This document shows positions 1-8,481 of a stretch of DNA of 64,000 bases, piece after piece. The notes under the pieces were generated by a model that made no database searches, had not been told where the DNA came from, and saw only the letters and a list, made by a program, of their open reading frames with translations. Every line of letters begins with the position of its first letter. Position 1 is the first letter of the stretch. A program made the translations under genes and the position numbers. The stretch is from JANWJE01 sp044326545. GTDB taxonomy: Bacteria; Chlamydiota; Chlamydiia; Chlamydiales; Parachlamydiaceae. The stretch covers positions 186,001-250,000 of the forward strand of contig JBIRBM010000001.1 in the NCBI GenBank assembly GCA_044326545.1, read 5' to 3'.

Positions 1-43
1 AGCCCGCAATCTCAAGATAGGAGATCGCATTCGCTTGAAATGA
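1..43 (+). CDS. C-terminal end of a LysM-domain protein (partial)
   Basis: Reading from base 2, the first 13 codons encode ARNLKIGDRIRLK followed by TGA at 41-43. The pattern N-L-x-I-G-D-x-I-x-L/I is the usual end of a LysM peptidoglycan-binding module. In Chlamydia an NlpD/LysM-peptidase-type gene sits just before ftsW, so this is probably the tail of that protein. The rest lies outside the window, so neither length nor catalytic domain can be seen. It lies 31 bases upstream of ftsW and is probably in the same operon. Confidence 0.6.
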   Translation, partial: ARNLKIGDRIRLK

Positions 44-74
44 CCCTCATTTTTAGAACCTCTCTTCAATTCAT

Positions 75-1190
75 ATGTTAACTTTTCATCGCTTGTTACT
101 TCTCTTTAGCGTCAGCTCCATTTTTGTGATGGGGCTTGTGATGATTTTTAATACGACATCGGCAGAAGTCTTGGATCTAGCCCTGTCAAAAAGCACTCAT
201 CAGGCGCTCTTTAAACAGCTTTTTTATGGGTGTGCCGGATTAATTTTAGCAGCATCCGTATGCCATTTTGGCTATCGGCGTCTCATTGAAGTGAGCCCCT
301 ATTTGCTTGCTTTCTTTTGTTTTTTACTTGTCTTGACCCTTATTCCTGGCATCGGACGAGAGGTGAATGGTTCTAGACGATGGATCGCAATTGCGGGAGT
401 GTCTTTTCAACCTTCTGAATTTGTGAAATACATTGTTCCCCTTTATATGATTCATCGCCTTTTACAGATAGATCCGACTCAATTGTCGTTTAAGGGGTTC
501 TTGAAGTTGGGCGGAATTTTGGGTATTCCTATTCTTTTAGTGCTGGTAGAACCCAATAATGGCACTGCTGGAGTGATTGGATTAGTTGTGATTGTCATGT
601 GTGTGCTGTCTCGTATTCCATTTAGATACTGGGCTTTTCCTTTATCGATTCTGATCCTAATTGGAGGGATTTCTGCCTACCATCTTCCCTATGTTAAAGC
701 TCGTTTTAAAGTTTACCTTCATCCCGAATTAGACTTAAAAGGAAAGGGGCATCAACCCTATCAAGCCAAAATAGCAGCAGGATCGGGGCAATTGATGGGA
801 CGAGGACCTGGAAATAGTTTGCAAAAATTGAGCTATCTTCCTGAAGCACAAAATGACTACATTGCTGCTATCTATGCTGAGGAATTCGGTTTTTTAGGGA
901 TCAGCTGTTTGATTTTAATCTATATGTGCATCGGATATATTGGTTTTTTTATTGCCCATACGGCCGAGGATCGAAGGGGATTTTATTTAGCAGCTGTCAT
1001 TACCTTTTTGATTTGCTTTCAGGCTTTTATGAATTTGGGTGTTGTCTCAGGGCTTCTTCCGAGCACGGGGCTTAATTTACCTTTTTTTAGCCAGGGAGGA
1101 ACCTCCTTAATGGCGAATATTATGGGTTTAGGGTTAATTTTAAACATTGCGCATGAGAAAAGGGAACAATGTCATTTAAACGTATTTTAA
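75..1190 (+). CDS. ftsW: FtsW/RodA/SpoVE-family lipid II polymerase (SEDS protein)
   Basis: A 371-residue polytopic membrane protein with about ten hydrophobic segments, the normal size for FtsW. Family-typical stretches are visible: GSRRWIAIAGVSFQPSEF near residue 100, the AGSGQLMGRGPGNS loop near 235, AAIYAEEFGFLG near 265, and GLLPSTGLNLPFFSQGG near 330. SEDS proteins polymerise lipid II glycans together with a class B penicillin-binding protein. The context (LysM protein before it, murG overlapping by 22 bases, then murC and ftsQ-like) points to the divisome protein FtsW rather than RodA. The ATG at 75 is the only start that keeps the first membrane segment. Confidence 0.93.
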   Translation: MLTFHRLLLLFSVSSIFVMGLVMIFNTTSAEVLDLALSKSTHQALFKQLFYGCAGLILAASVCHFGYRRLIEVSPYLLAFFCFLLVLTLIPGIGREVNGSRRWIAIAGVSFQPSEFVKYIVPLYMIHRLLQIDPTQLSFKGFLKLGGILGIPILLVLVEPNNGTAGVIGLVVIVMCVLSRIPFRYWAFPLSILILIGGISAYHLPYVKARFKVYLHPELDLKGKGHQPYQAKIAAGSGQLMGRGPGNSLQKLSYLPEAQNDYIAAIYAEEFGFLGISCLILIYMCIGYIGFFIAHTAEDRRGFYLAAVITFLICFQAFMNLGVVSGLLPSTGLNLPFFSQGGTSLMANIMGLGLILNIAHEKREQCHLNVF

Positions 1191-2275
1191 TTACCGCGGG
1201 GGGGACAGGCGGGCATCTCTATCCGGCTCAAGCATTAGCTCAGCAGCTTGTGAAAAAAGGGGCCCCTGTTGACATTTTATTTGCAGCCGGAGGGTTAGCA
1301 AAAAATCGGTATTTTGATAGTCAGCGGTTTCCTTTTAGGGAAATCCCCTCGAGCCCTTTACTCTGCTTCAATCCTTTTCAATCCTTTAGAGGAATAAAAA
1401 ATTTAATGAAAGGGATTGCTGAAAGTCTCAACGTGATCAAGGCGTATCGCCCCGATGCCGTTGTCGGTTTTGGCAGTTATTACACTGTCCCTATTTTGAT
1501 TGCAGCAAGATACCGAAAAGTTCCCATTATTTTGCATGAAGCTAATAGCATTCCTGGAAGAGCCAATCAATGGCTTTCACCTCTTGCAGAAAAAGTAGGG
1601 GTTCATTTTCCTTTTACCTCATCCTTCTTTAAACATAAAGGAGTTGAAGTAGGATTGCCTTTAAGAGAGGGGTACGATCTTGAGGCGATCAGCAAGCAAG
1701 AGGCGTTGGGTTATTATGGATTATCTGCCGATAAGAGGACTCTCCTTGTGTGCGGTGGATCGCAAGGGGCGCGTGCCATCAACCACTTGATCAAGCAATT
1801 GATGACGACATTCAAGACCCTCTCTTTACAAGTCATTCACTTAACAGGTGATGGTATAGAGGCAGCCGAATTGACTCAATCATATGCATCGCATCGAATT
1901 GCAGCATCCGTTAAAGTTTTTGAACCTCAGATGCAATTTGCCTGGCGCGCAGCTGATGCCTTTATTGGAAGGGCTGGTGCTTCTACAATTGCTGAATCGC
2001 TCGAATTTGAGGTCCCGGGGATTTTAATTCCCTATCCTTATGCAACCGATCATCATCAAGAAAGAAATGCCGATTTCTTAGTTGAGACCGTGAAATCGGG
2101 CTGGAAATTATTGGAGACGGCTTTAAGTCCGAGCGAATTGGGGAAAAGGATCGAGCAGCTTTTTGAAGATTCACACCATGTTGCATTTAGAAATGCCATA
2201 AAAAGTTATAAGAAGCGGCCGGGTCGATTAAATTTATATGAATTAGTTCTTGATACAGCAAAGAGGGGAAGATGA
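1169..2275 (+). CDS. murG: UDP-GlcNAc:lipid I N-acetylglucosaminyltransferase MurG
   Basis: A 368-residue GT28 glycosyltransferase that adds GlcNAc to lipid I to make lipid II at the inner face of the cytoplasmic membrane. The N-terminal glycine-rich loop TAGGTGGHLYPA is at residues 9-20. VVGFGSYYTVP follows near 98, then GGSQGARAIN near 196 for nucleotide-sugar binding, and GRAGASTIAES near 266. The gene begins inside the end of ftsW (22-base overlap) and its stop codon overlaps the murC start as ATGA, so translational coupling is likely. Confidence 0.96.
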   Translation: MSFKRILITAGGTGGHLYPAQALAQQLVKKGAPVDILFAAGGLAKNRYFDSQRFPFREIPSSPLLCFNPFQSFRGIKNLMKGIAESLNVIKAYRPDAVVGFGSYYTVPILIAARYRKVPIILHEANSIPGRANQWLSPLAEKVGVHFPFTSSFFKHKGVEVGLPLREGYDLEAISKQEALGYYGLSADKRTLLVCGGSQGARAINHLIKQLMTTFKTLSLQVIHLTGDGIEAAELTQSYASHRIAASVKVFEPQMQFAWRAADAFIGRAGASTIAESLEFEVPGILIPYPYATDHHQERNADFLVETVKSGWKLLETALSPSELGKRIEQLFEDSHHVAFRNAIKSYKKRPGRLNLYELVLDTAKRGR

Positions 2276-3636
2276 AGGAAGCTTATCATTTTATAGGCAT
2301 TGGCGGGATTGGGATGAGTGGCCTAGCCCGTATGCTTCTTCGTCAAGGGATGACGGTCACAGGAAGTGATATTGCCTTTAACTGGGTGATCGAAAATTTG
2401 ACCAAGGAGGGGGCAGTCATTTACAAAGGACATGCAGAGGAGCATATTCATCCTCCTACCCACGTGATTTATACAAGCGATATTAAACCGGATAATCCTG
2501 AGTATCTAGCAGCCATTAAAATGGGATGTCCGATTTGGCACAGGGCAGATCTTTTAGCTTATCTTTTAAAAGGGTCTCAAGGATTGGCTGTTGCAGGGAC
2601 GCACGGAAAAACAACAACTTCTTCGTTATTGGCAACAGTGCTTGTTGAGGCAGAAATGGATCCATCCTTCGTGATCGGAGGCATTCTTCCAGCGTTTCAA
2701 AGCAATTGCCGTCTGGGTCAAGGAAAACTGTTTGCCTTTGAAGCGGATGAAAGCGATCGCTCTTTTTTGAAGTATCATCCCTTCGGTGCGATTATCACGA
2801 ATATTGATCATGATCATCTGAATGCTTATCATGGAAATTTTCGTTTATTGATTGAAAATTTTAGACAATTTATGCTTCAAGTACAATCACCTGCTCATCT
2901 TTTTTGGTGCCGCGATGATCAATATCTAAGAGACCTTCATCTTCAAGGTCAAACCTATGGATTTCATCCTGAAAGCGATTGGAGAATTTTAACGATGAAC
3001 CAAGAGGGCTTTAGAACCTCGTTTGATATCGAACATCAAAAACAATTGCATCCAGGGATCGAATTACCCTTGATAGGGCGCCATAATGTGTTGAATGCGG
3101 CAGCGGTGTTTGGGTTAGCTCTCTCATTAGGGCTTCCTGAAGAGAAAATTCGGCAAGGTTTAAAGACATTTAAAGGGGTCTTGAGACGCTGTGAAGATAA
3201 AGGGATTTGTCAACAGATTCAATTTTTAGATGATTATGCCCATCATCCGACTGAAGTTCAAACAACGCTAGAAGGCATTCGCCAAGCAATTGATTCTAGA
3301 CGTCTGATTGCCATTTTTCAGCCGCATCGTTATACGCGAACATACGATTGTTTGGGATCTTATGGAACAATATTTGAGGCAGTTGATGAAGTGATTGTGA
3401 CGGACATTTATGGAGGAGGAGAGGCGCCAATTGCTCATTTGTCGCACGAGCAGATTTTAAATGAAATCGCACAACATTCAGATGTCTCTTGCCGCTACAT
3501 TTCGCGTCCCGCTTTAAGTCATTTTTTAAGCGAATTTTCGCGTCCAGGTGATGTGATTGTGACGTTAGGGGCAGGCAATATTACCCACGTTAGTGCAGAA
3601 ACGATGGTGATGCTTGAGAAAAGGACAGGAGCGTGA
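2272..3636 (+). CDS. murC: UDP-N-acetylmuramate--L-alanine ligase MurC
   Basis: A 454-residue Mur ligase that attaches L-Ala to UDP-MurNAc. It shows the N-terminal Rossmann motif GIGGIGMSGLARML (residues 9-22), the ATP-binding loop GTHGKTTTSSLL (about 109-120), ADESDRSF, the HNVLNAAA substrate motif and the C-terminal DYAHHPTE and FQPHRYTRT motifs. In Chlamydiaceae MurC is fused to D-Ala-D-Ala ligase. Here the protein stops at the normal unfused length, and the next gene is ftsQ-like rather than ddl. The start overlaps the murG stop by four bases. Confidence 0.96.
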   Translation: MKEAYHFIGIGGIGMSGLARMLLRQGMTVTGSDIAFNWVIENLTKEGAVIYKGHAEEHIHPPTHVIYTSDIKPDNPEYLAAIKMGCPIWHRADLLAYLLKGSQGLAVAGTHGKTTTSSLLATVLVEAEMDPSFVIGGILPAFQSNCRLGQGKLFAFEADESDRSFLKYHPFGAIITNIDHDHLNAYHGNFRLLIENFRQFMLQVQSPAHLFWCRDDQYLRDLHLQGQTYGFHPESDWRILTMNQEGFRTSFDIEHQKQLHPGIELPLIGRHNVLNAAAVFGLALSLGLPEEKIRQGLKTFKGVLRRCEDKGICQQIQFLDDYAHHPTEVQTTLEGIRQAIDSRRLIAIFQPHRYTRTYDCLGSYGTIFEAVDEVIVTDIYGGGEAPIAHLSHEQILNEIAQHSDVSCRYISRPALSHFLSEFSRPGDVIVTLGAGNITHVSAETMVMLEKRTGA

Positions 3637-3652
3637 ATCAAGAGTTGATACC

Positions 3653-4531
3653 ATGAGCGAAGAGCATTTTTTACCTCTTAATCGAGCCATTCTTTGGATC
3701 TTGCTTTCGACTCTTTTCATTTCAGGTTCAGCTTTTATGGGGTGGCTTTATTATCTTCATGTGAGGGAAGTGAGGTTAAAAGATGATCAGTATCGCATTG
3801 TTGCCATCGTCCAGAATACTCCTCAAAGAGATAGCTTAAAGACAGTGTATTTAGCTGAATTATTAAATTTATCTTTTGACCAACCAAAAAATCTCTATCA
3901 ATTCAATAGCGTTGAAGGGGAGAAAATGTTATTAAAACATCCTGTCATTCAACAAGCCGCAATCAAAAAAATTCTTCCGGGGGCCCTCTATATCAATTAT
4001 GTGATGCGCACTCCTATAGCGTTTATTGGTGACATCCTCAATACCGCCGTCGATGAAGAGGGGGTTCTCTTTCCTTTTCATCCTTTTTTTACACCTAAGC
4101 GCCTTCCGATTCTTTATCTTGGATTAACCTTAGAAGAGCTTGAATGGGGCAAATCTCTTCAATCAACTCATATCGGTCAAATCGCTTTTCGTTTATTGCA
4201 TCAATTTCAGTGTTTGATCGGAGGAGAATTTTTTCTGAAACAATTAGATGTGGCGAACGCTTTGGCTGATAGTTATGGCCAGCGACAGATTGTCATGATC
4301 CTTGAGAAACATGATCAAAATCATGATTCGGAAGAGGACATCTATCGAGTGATTCTCCGTTTAAGTGCAGATCATACTGAACAAAATTTAGTGAATTTTC
4401 GCACTTTTTATGCATCTATGATTGAAAAAGAGCAAAGAGGAGAGGGAGAGAAGAGGTGTCCTCGTAAGAATTTGCCCATGATCATGGATTTCCGTATTCC
4501 GCATCTGGCATTTATCCGTTCCGAAAAATAG
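3653..4531 (+). CDS. ftsQ: FtsQ/DivIB-like divisome membrane protein
   Basis: A bitopic membrane protein with a short cytoplasmic N-terminus, one hydrophobic segment (AILWILLSTLFISGSAFMGW) and a periplasmic domain. GEKMLLKHPVIQQAAIKKILPGALYINYVMRTPIAF resembles the POTRA region of FtsQ in spirit (x-hP.V..a.V.r..P..l.I.v.Er.P.A), and DEEGVLFPF resembles the FtsQ D..G..F motif. The C-terminus ends in FRIPHLAFI, like the final strand of FtsQ. The ATG at 3653 is chosen over an upstream TTG at 3614 inside murC. The position after murC supports a division role, although sequence identity looks low. Confidence 0.72.
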   Translation: MSEEHFLPLNRAILWILLSTLFISGSAFMGWLYYLHVREVRLKDDQYRIVAIVQNTPQRDSLKTVYLAELLNLSFDQPKNLYQFNSVEGEKMLLKHPVIQQAAIKKILPGALYINYVMRTPIAFIGDILNTAVDEEGVLFPFHPFFTPKRLPILYLGLTLEELEWGKSLQSTHIGQIAFRLLHQFQCLIGGEFFLKQLDVANALADSYGQRQIVMILEKHDQNHDSEEDIYRVILRLSADHTEQNLVNFRTFYASMIEKEQRGEGEKRCPRKNLPMIMDFRIPHLAFIRSEK

Positions 4532-4714
4532 AGCAGTGAAAGACGGAAAAGCGCCTTTTGAGTATGTCGACACTAGTGATGCGAAGATGACAAATGGGAA
4601 ATACGACATTTTATCCCCAAATTATTTTAACCAAAATTACTCGCCTTAGTCACGAGGAGCGCTATTTCGTGCGTAAGGTGAGTGGATTTTATTAACTCGC
4701 AAGAGGTTTTTCAT

Positions 4715-5050
4715 ATGACAAGCGATTTTATTGAAATTCACTGGACAACCGACACTCTTGATGAAGCGCGTCGGATCTCCCGGTACCTTGTTCAAGAGCG
4801 TTTGGCGGCTTGCGCTCAAATCATCCCATGGATTGAATCTGTTTATATGTGGAATGATCAGTTAGAAACAACACAGGAGAGCAAAATTGTTCTCAAAACC
4901 AGCCTCAAAAACTATGACAAGATTCGGGAGATGATTCAAAAAAACTCAAAGTATGAAATACCGGAAATCACTTGGTTTAAAATCGAAGGAGGCAATCAAG
5001 AGTATCTGGAATGGTTGAAAGAGAGCATTTCGTCGTCAGCTTCGAAATGA
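4715..5050 (+). CDS. cutA: CutA-family divalent-cation tolerance protein
   Basis: A 111-residue protein with the compact PII-like trimer-forming CutA fold. It shows VQERLAACAQIIPWIESVYMWNDQLETTQESKIVLKT and the C-terminal YEIPEITWFKI...YLEWL, all typical of CutA. An upstream in-frame GTG at 4682 would add 11 residues. The ATG at 4715 is preferred because AAGAGG at 4701-4706 lies eight bases ahead of it and because family proteins are about 105-115 residues. In Chlamydia cutA also follows the murC region. The molecular function of CutA is still poorly defined. Confidence 0.93.
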   Translation: MTSDFIEIHWTTDTLDEARRISRYLVQERLAACAQIIPWIESVYMWNDQLETTQESKIVLKTSLKNYDKIREMIQKNSKYEIPEITWFKIEGGNQEYLEWLKESISSSASK

Positions 5051-5088
5051 TCGGCTAAGCGCACTTGGAGAGCTTTCGCTTCAGCCGA
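5051..5088. terminator. Stem-loop between convergent cutA and uvrA
   Basis: TCGGCT at 5051-5056 plus AGCG at 5058-5061 can pair with CGCT at 5077-5080 plus AGCCGA at 5083-5088. This gives a ten-pair stem with small bulges. It starts directly after the cutA stop and lies between two convergent genes, as a shared terminator would. There is no clear T-run, so factor-independent termination is uncertain. Confidence 0.4.
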
Positions 5089-5119
5089 CATAGCGCTCCC
5101 TGTGCGTCAGGGGATTGTG

Positions 5120-7948
5120 TTAAATTAAATTTTTGTGCATAGCTTTCAGAGCTCTTCCAGTGGGCGTTTCTTTTTTCTTTAGTTGCTGCGGCGTTCCTTC
5201 AAAGATCAATTTTCCTCCGCCGGGCCCTCCTTCGGGGCCTAATTCAATCAACCAATCTGCTTGCTGCAGAATATCAAGATGATGCTCAATGACAAAAATG
5301 GAGTGTCCTTTATCCACAAGACGGTGGAAAATCATCAACAATTTTTGAATGTCCTCAAAATGTAATCCTGCCGATGGTTCATCCAGAATGTAGAGGGTTT
5401 TTTCTTCTGTTTTTGTCAACAGATCCCCCACTAATCTCAGTCGTTGGATTTCGCCTCCTGAAAGGGTGTGAAAAGGCTGGCCAAGAGTGAGGTAGCCCAG
5501 TCCTATTTCTTGCATTAATTGCAAAGTGGGCTTAAGAGTTGGAATAAAACGAAAAAATTCACACGCTTCATCAACGGAGAGGGAAAGAACTTGTGCAATA
5601 TTGCGATTTTCCCAATAAATTTGCAATGTCTCATAATTGTAGCGATCCCCTTGACACACATCGCAAGGAATAAACAAATTGGGCATGAATCGCATGTCAA
5701 TACGATTTTCACCAAGTCCCTGGCAGGCCTCGCATCGCCCCCCTCTCTTATTCAGACTAAAGCGAGCTGCTGTATAGCCCCGCGCTTTGGCTAAACGTGT
5801 TTCACTAAATAATAGACGAAGAGGCGTCATGAGCTGAGCATAGGTGGCGGGAATGGAGCGAGGAGAAAATCGCTCTGCTAGCTGCTCCGCTAAAATAAGA
5901 CGTTTAATTGATCTATTGTCATCCTTTAGGTGTTTAGCAAGGGTCCCATCCCTTAAATAATCACGTAAATGATGCCCGATAAGATCAAGGGCAAGAGTTG
6001 ATTTTCCGGATCCTGAGACACCGCAAAATCCCACAAGGCATCCCAAAGGAATGTTAACGTTTAGATGGCAAATATGATGAAGCGAGGCATCGATCACTTG
6101 AAGATAATGTGCATGATGTTTGCGGCGAGGGGGCTTGTGAAACGTTTTTCTTCCGCTTAGCCACTGTCCAGTTAAGCTTGTTTCATCTTTTAGCATTTGA
6201 TCAAACGAGCCTTGAAATGTGATGAAACCTCCCTCTTCTCCGGCTCCTGGACCGAGTTCTAAAATATGGTCTGCTTGACTGATGAGCCCTCTTTCATGCT
6301 CAACAAGAATGATCGTATTGCCAAGTTCTTTGAGTTCCTCAATCACTTGTTGTAAATAATGGATGTCTTGCCGATGAAGCCCTAAAGAGGGTTCGTCTAA
6401 AATATAAATGAGGCCGGAAAGTTTTAATCCAATTTGAGAGGCAAGTTGAATGCGCTGTGCTTCTCCATCGCTTAAGGTGTTTCCTTGTCGATTAAGTGCA
6501 AGATAGCCGAGGCCCACTTGTTGTAAAAAGGTGAGGCGGATCTTGATATCGGGTAAAATTGTGTGTGCAATCACCTCCTCTTGACCGGAAAATTTCCAAT
6601 TTCGAAAGGTTTCAAGTAATTGAGAAGGGGTTTTTTCACATAATGATGCGATATTTTCTCCTTGAATCAGACAGGCGAGGCTTTCTTTTTTAAGTTTAGC
6701 TCCATGACAAGCAGAACACTCCATCCACTGAATAAAGGGGAGTTGATGTAAAAATGCGTTGATTTTCTGTTCGCGCACTAATCGATTTAAAAAGGGGATG
6801 AAGCCTTGCCAGTGTCCTTTAAAAGAGTTTTTTTTCTCTTGAGAGCCTATTGTAAATTCAAAAATATCGCTTGAGCCATAAAGAAACATCTGTTTGACAT
6901 CTGTAAGAAGATCTTTGAATGTTGTCTCTTTAAAAATGGTGTTCTTCTGACAAAAAAGATGAAGGAGTTGTTGAAAGGGGGATGAGATTTTTTTGGGAAG
7001 GTGAGTCAGAATGAGATGAGCCTGCTCTAATAGAGGCGCTTGCTCATTTTTAAAAAGAAGATCTTCTTTGACCACCTCTTCTCCTCCTCGCCCTTTGCAA
7101 AGAGGGCAAGCCCCTTTAGGAGAATTGAAATTAAAATCTGCAGGGCTTAAAGGGGGGAAGGCATACGATGTTTCGGGGCAGACATAAATTTCGGTAAAAT
7201 AACGAATAGGACCTTCGCGCCCCTCTTGGACTTTTAAAATTCCTTTGCTAAGATCCAATGCGGTTTCAATTGAGGGAGCCAATCTTTCGCGTATTCCTTC
7301 CTTGATCTCTAATCGATCGATGACAACATCCAATGTTGAGATTTTTTTCGAGTCAGGGATAGGCATTCCGCTTGTCCACTCTTCCCCCTCGATGTTTAGC
7401 CGGATGAATCCCAGCTGCTCTAACCGGGTAATCGCTGCATGTGCATCTTCTCGATCAAGGGGAATGGGGGCTAAGAGGTGGATTTTACTGCCAATCGGGT
7501 ATGCTTGCAGGATGAGATGAATGATCTCTTGACGTGAGTATTGTGTGAGTTTTTTTCCTGTGATGGGGCTGTGCTGCTCTCCAATCTTTGCATAGAGAAG
7601 AGCTAAAAAATCATAAATATCGGTATAGGTGGCAACTGTCCCTTTAGAAAAAAGTTCCGCTCGACCTTGACCGACCGCTAATGTGGGGGAGAGCCCTTCG
7701 ATGAGATCGACATGGGGCTTTGCCATCTGTTTAATCAAAAGGCGGGTTTGCGAAGACAAATACTCTAAGTAGCGACGCTGCCCTTCGACAAAAAGGGTGT
7801 CAAATGCCAACGAAGATTTGCCCGATCCACTTATTCCTGCGATCACTGTCACCGCATGCTTTGGCAAAGAAAAAGAGAGATTTTTAAGGTTATGCTCCGA
7901 ACATCCTTTGAAACGGATCCATGAGGAGAAAGCGAGCGAATCTTCCAT
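5120..7948 (-). CDS. uvrA: UvrA-type excinuclease ABC ATPase subunit, divergent
   Basis: A 942-residue protein with two ABC ATPase halves. Walker A GISGSGKSS is at residues 38-46, with the SIEGLSP-like stretch DLIEGLSPTLAVGQ. Signature LSDGEAQRIQLA is followed by YILDEPSLGLH in half one. Half two has GVSGSGKSTLALD, the zinc module CEACQGLG...CDVCQGD, LSGGEIQRLRL and YILDEPSAGLH. UvrA scans DNA for lesions and loads UvrB. Two oddities suggest a paralogue: the first zinc module reads CPET where UvrA normally has CPxC, and the first signature has D for G. It is single length, whereas Chlamydia UvrA is, as I recall, a double-length fusion. No good ribosome site precedes the ATG at 7948. Confidence 0.85.
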   Translation of the reverse strand: MEDSLAFSSWIRFKGCSEHNLKNLSFSLPKHAVTVIAGISGSGKSSLAFDTLFVEGQRRYLEYLSSQTRLLIKQMAKPHVDLIEGLSPTLAVGQGRAELFSKGTVATYTDIYDFLALLYAKIGEQHSPITGKKLTQYSRQEIIHLILQAYPIGSKIHLLAPIPLDREDAHAAITRLEQLGFIRLNIEGEEWTSGMPIPDSKKISTLDVVIDRLEIKEGIRERLAPSIETALDLSKGILKVQEGREGPIRYFTEIYVCPETSYAFPPLSPADFNFNSPKGACPLCKGRGGEEVVKEDLLFKNEQAPLLEQAHLILTHLPKKISSPFQQLLHLFCQKNTIFKETTFKDLLTDVKQMFLYGSSDIFEFTIGSQEKKNSFKGHWQGFIPFLNRLVREQKINAFLHQLPFIQWMECSACHGAKLKKESLACLIQGENIASLCEKTPSQLLETFRNWKFSGQEEVIAHTILPDIKIRLTFLQQVGLGYLALNRQGNTLSDGEAQRIQLASQIGLKLSGLIYILDEPSLGLHRQDIHYLQQVIEELKELGNTIILVEHERGLISQADHILELGPGAGEEGGFITFQGSFDQMLKDETSLTGQWLSGRKTFHKPPRRKHHAHYLQVIDASLHHICHLNVNIPLGCLVGFCGVSGSGKSTLALDLIGHHLRDYLRDGTLAKHLKDDNRSIKRLILAEQLAERFSPRSIPATYAQLMTPLRLLFSETRLAKARGYTAARFSLNKRGGRCEACQGLGENRIDMRFMPNLFIPCDVCQGDRYNYETLQIYWENRNIAQVLSLSVDEACEFFRFIPTLKPTLQLMQEIGLGYLTLGQPFHTLSGGEIQRLRLVGDLLTKTEEKTLYILDEPSAGLHFEDIQKLLMIFHRLVDKGHSIFVIEHHLDILQQADWLIELGPEGGPGGGKLIFEGTPQQLKKKETPTGRALKAMHKNLI

Positions 7949-8100
7949 ATCGTTGTGTGATTGGTGAATTGAAGGATTCTCTATCGTAGCAGAGAAATTT
8001 ATAAACTGCTAAAAGAATTAGTTGTTGCATTCTCAAGGTCAAACAGCTTAAAATAAGAGATAGGTAGAAGTGTGTATTGAATTGTGCAGGGTGAGGCATT

Positions 8101-8454
8101 ATGGGTGATATAGACGGACTAATCAGTATTAAGATTGAGGCCAGGGGCGATGTCTTAGTCTTACGGATCAGCGGTCGACTAGATGCCGTTTCCTCTCCGG
8201 CGGCAGAAAAAAAGGTCTTTGATCATGTTAATAATGGGCATCGGAAGCTCTTATTTGATTTTGGTGGCGTTGACTATTTAAGTAGTGCAGGAATGCGGAT
8301 GCTCCTTTCCATCACTAAGAAATTGAGGACGCTTTCGGGCCGTCTTGTGCTTTTTTCTGTTGCGCCTAACGTCATAGATATATTGAAAATGTCCGGATTC
8401 GACCATGTCTTGGAAATTGTCCAAACAGAAGAAGATGGATTGCGCAGATTCTAA
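8101..8454 (+). CDS. rsbV: RsbV-like anti-sigma-factor antagonist (STAS domain)
   Basis: A 117-residue single STAS domain. The signature FDFGGVDYLSSAGMRMLLS carries the serine that an RsbW-type kinase phosphorylates in this family (SSAG, near residue 62). Unphosphorylated antagonists bind the anti-sigma kinase and free the sigma factor. No kinase or sigma gene is adjacent. AGGGTGAGG lies just before the ATG. The gene precedes miaA, the same order I remember in Chlamydia. It is divergent from the uvrA gene. Confidence 0.9.
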   Translation: MGDIDGLISIKIEARGDVLVLRISGRLDAVSSPAAEKKVFDHVNNGHRKLLFDFGGVDYLSSAGMRMLLSITKKLRTLSGRLVLFSVAPNVIDILKMSGFDHVLEIVQTEEDGLRRF

Positions 8455-8481
8455 AAAGACATGAACTAGGATTACGACTCT

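Noticed and set aside
4536..4649. GTG-initiated 37-codon plus-strand frame (VKDGKAPFEYVDTSDAK...) between ftsQ and cutA
   Set aside because: The composition looks protein-like, but there is no ribosome site and no recognised family. It is kept only as a weak possibility.
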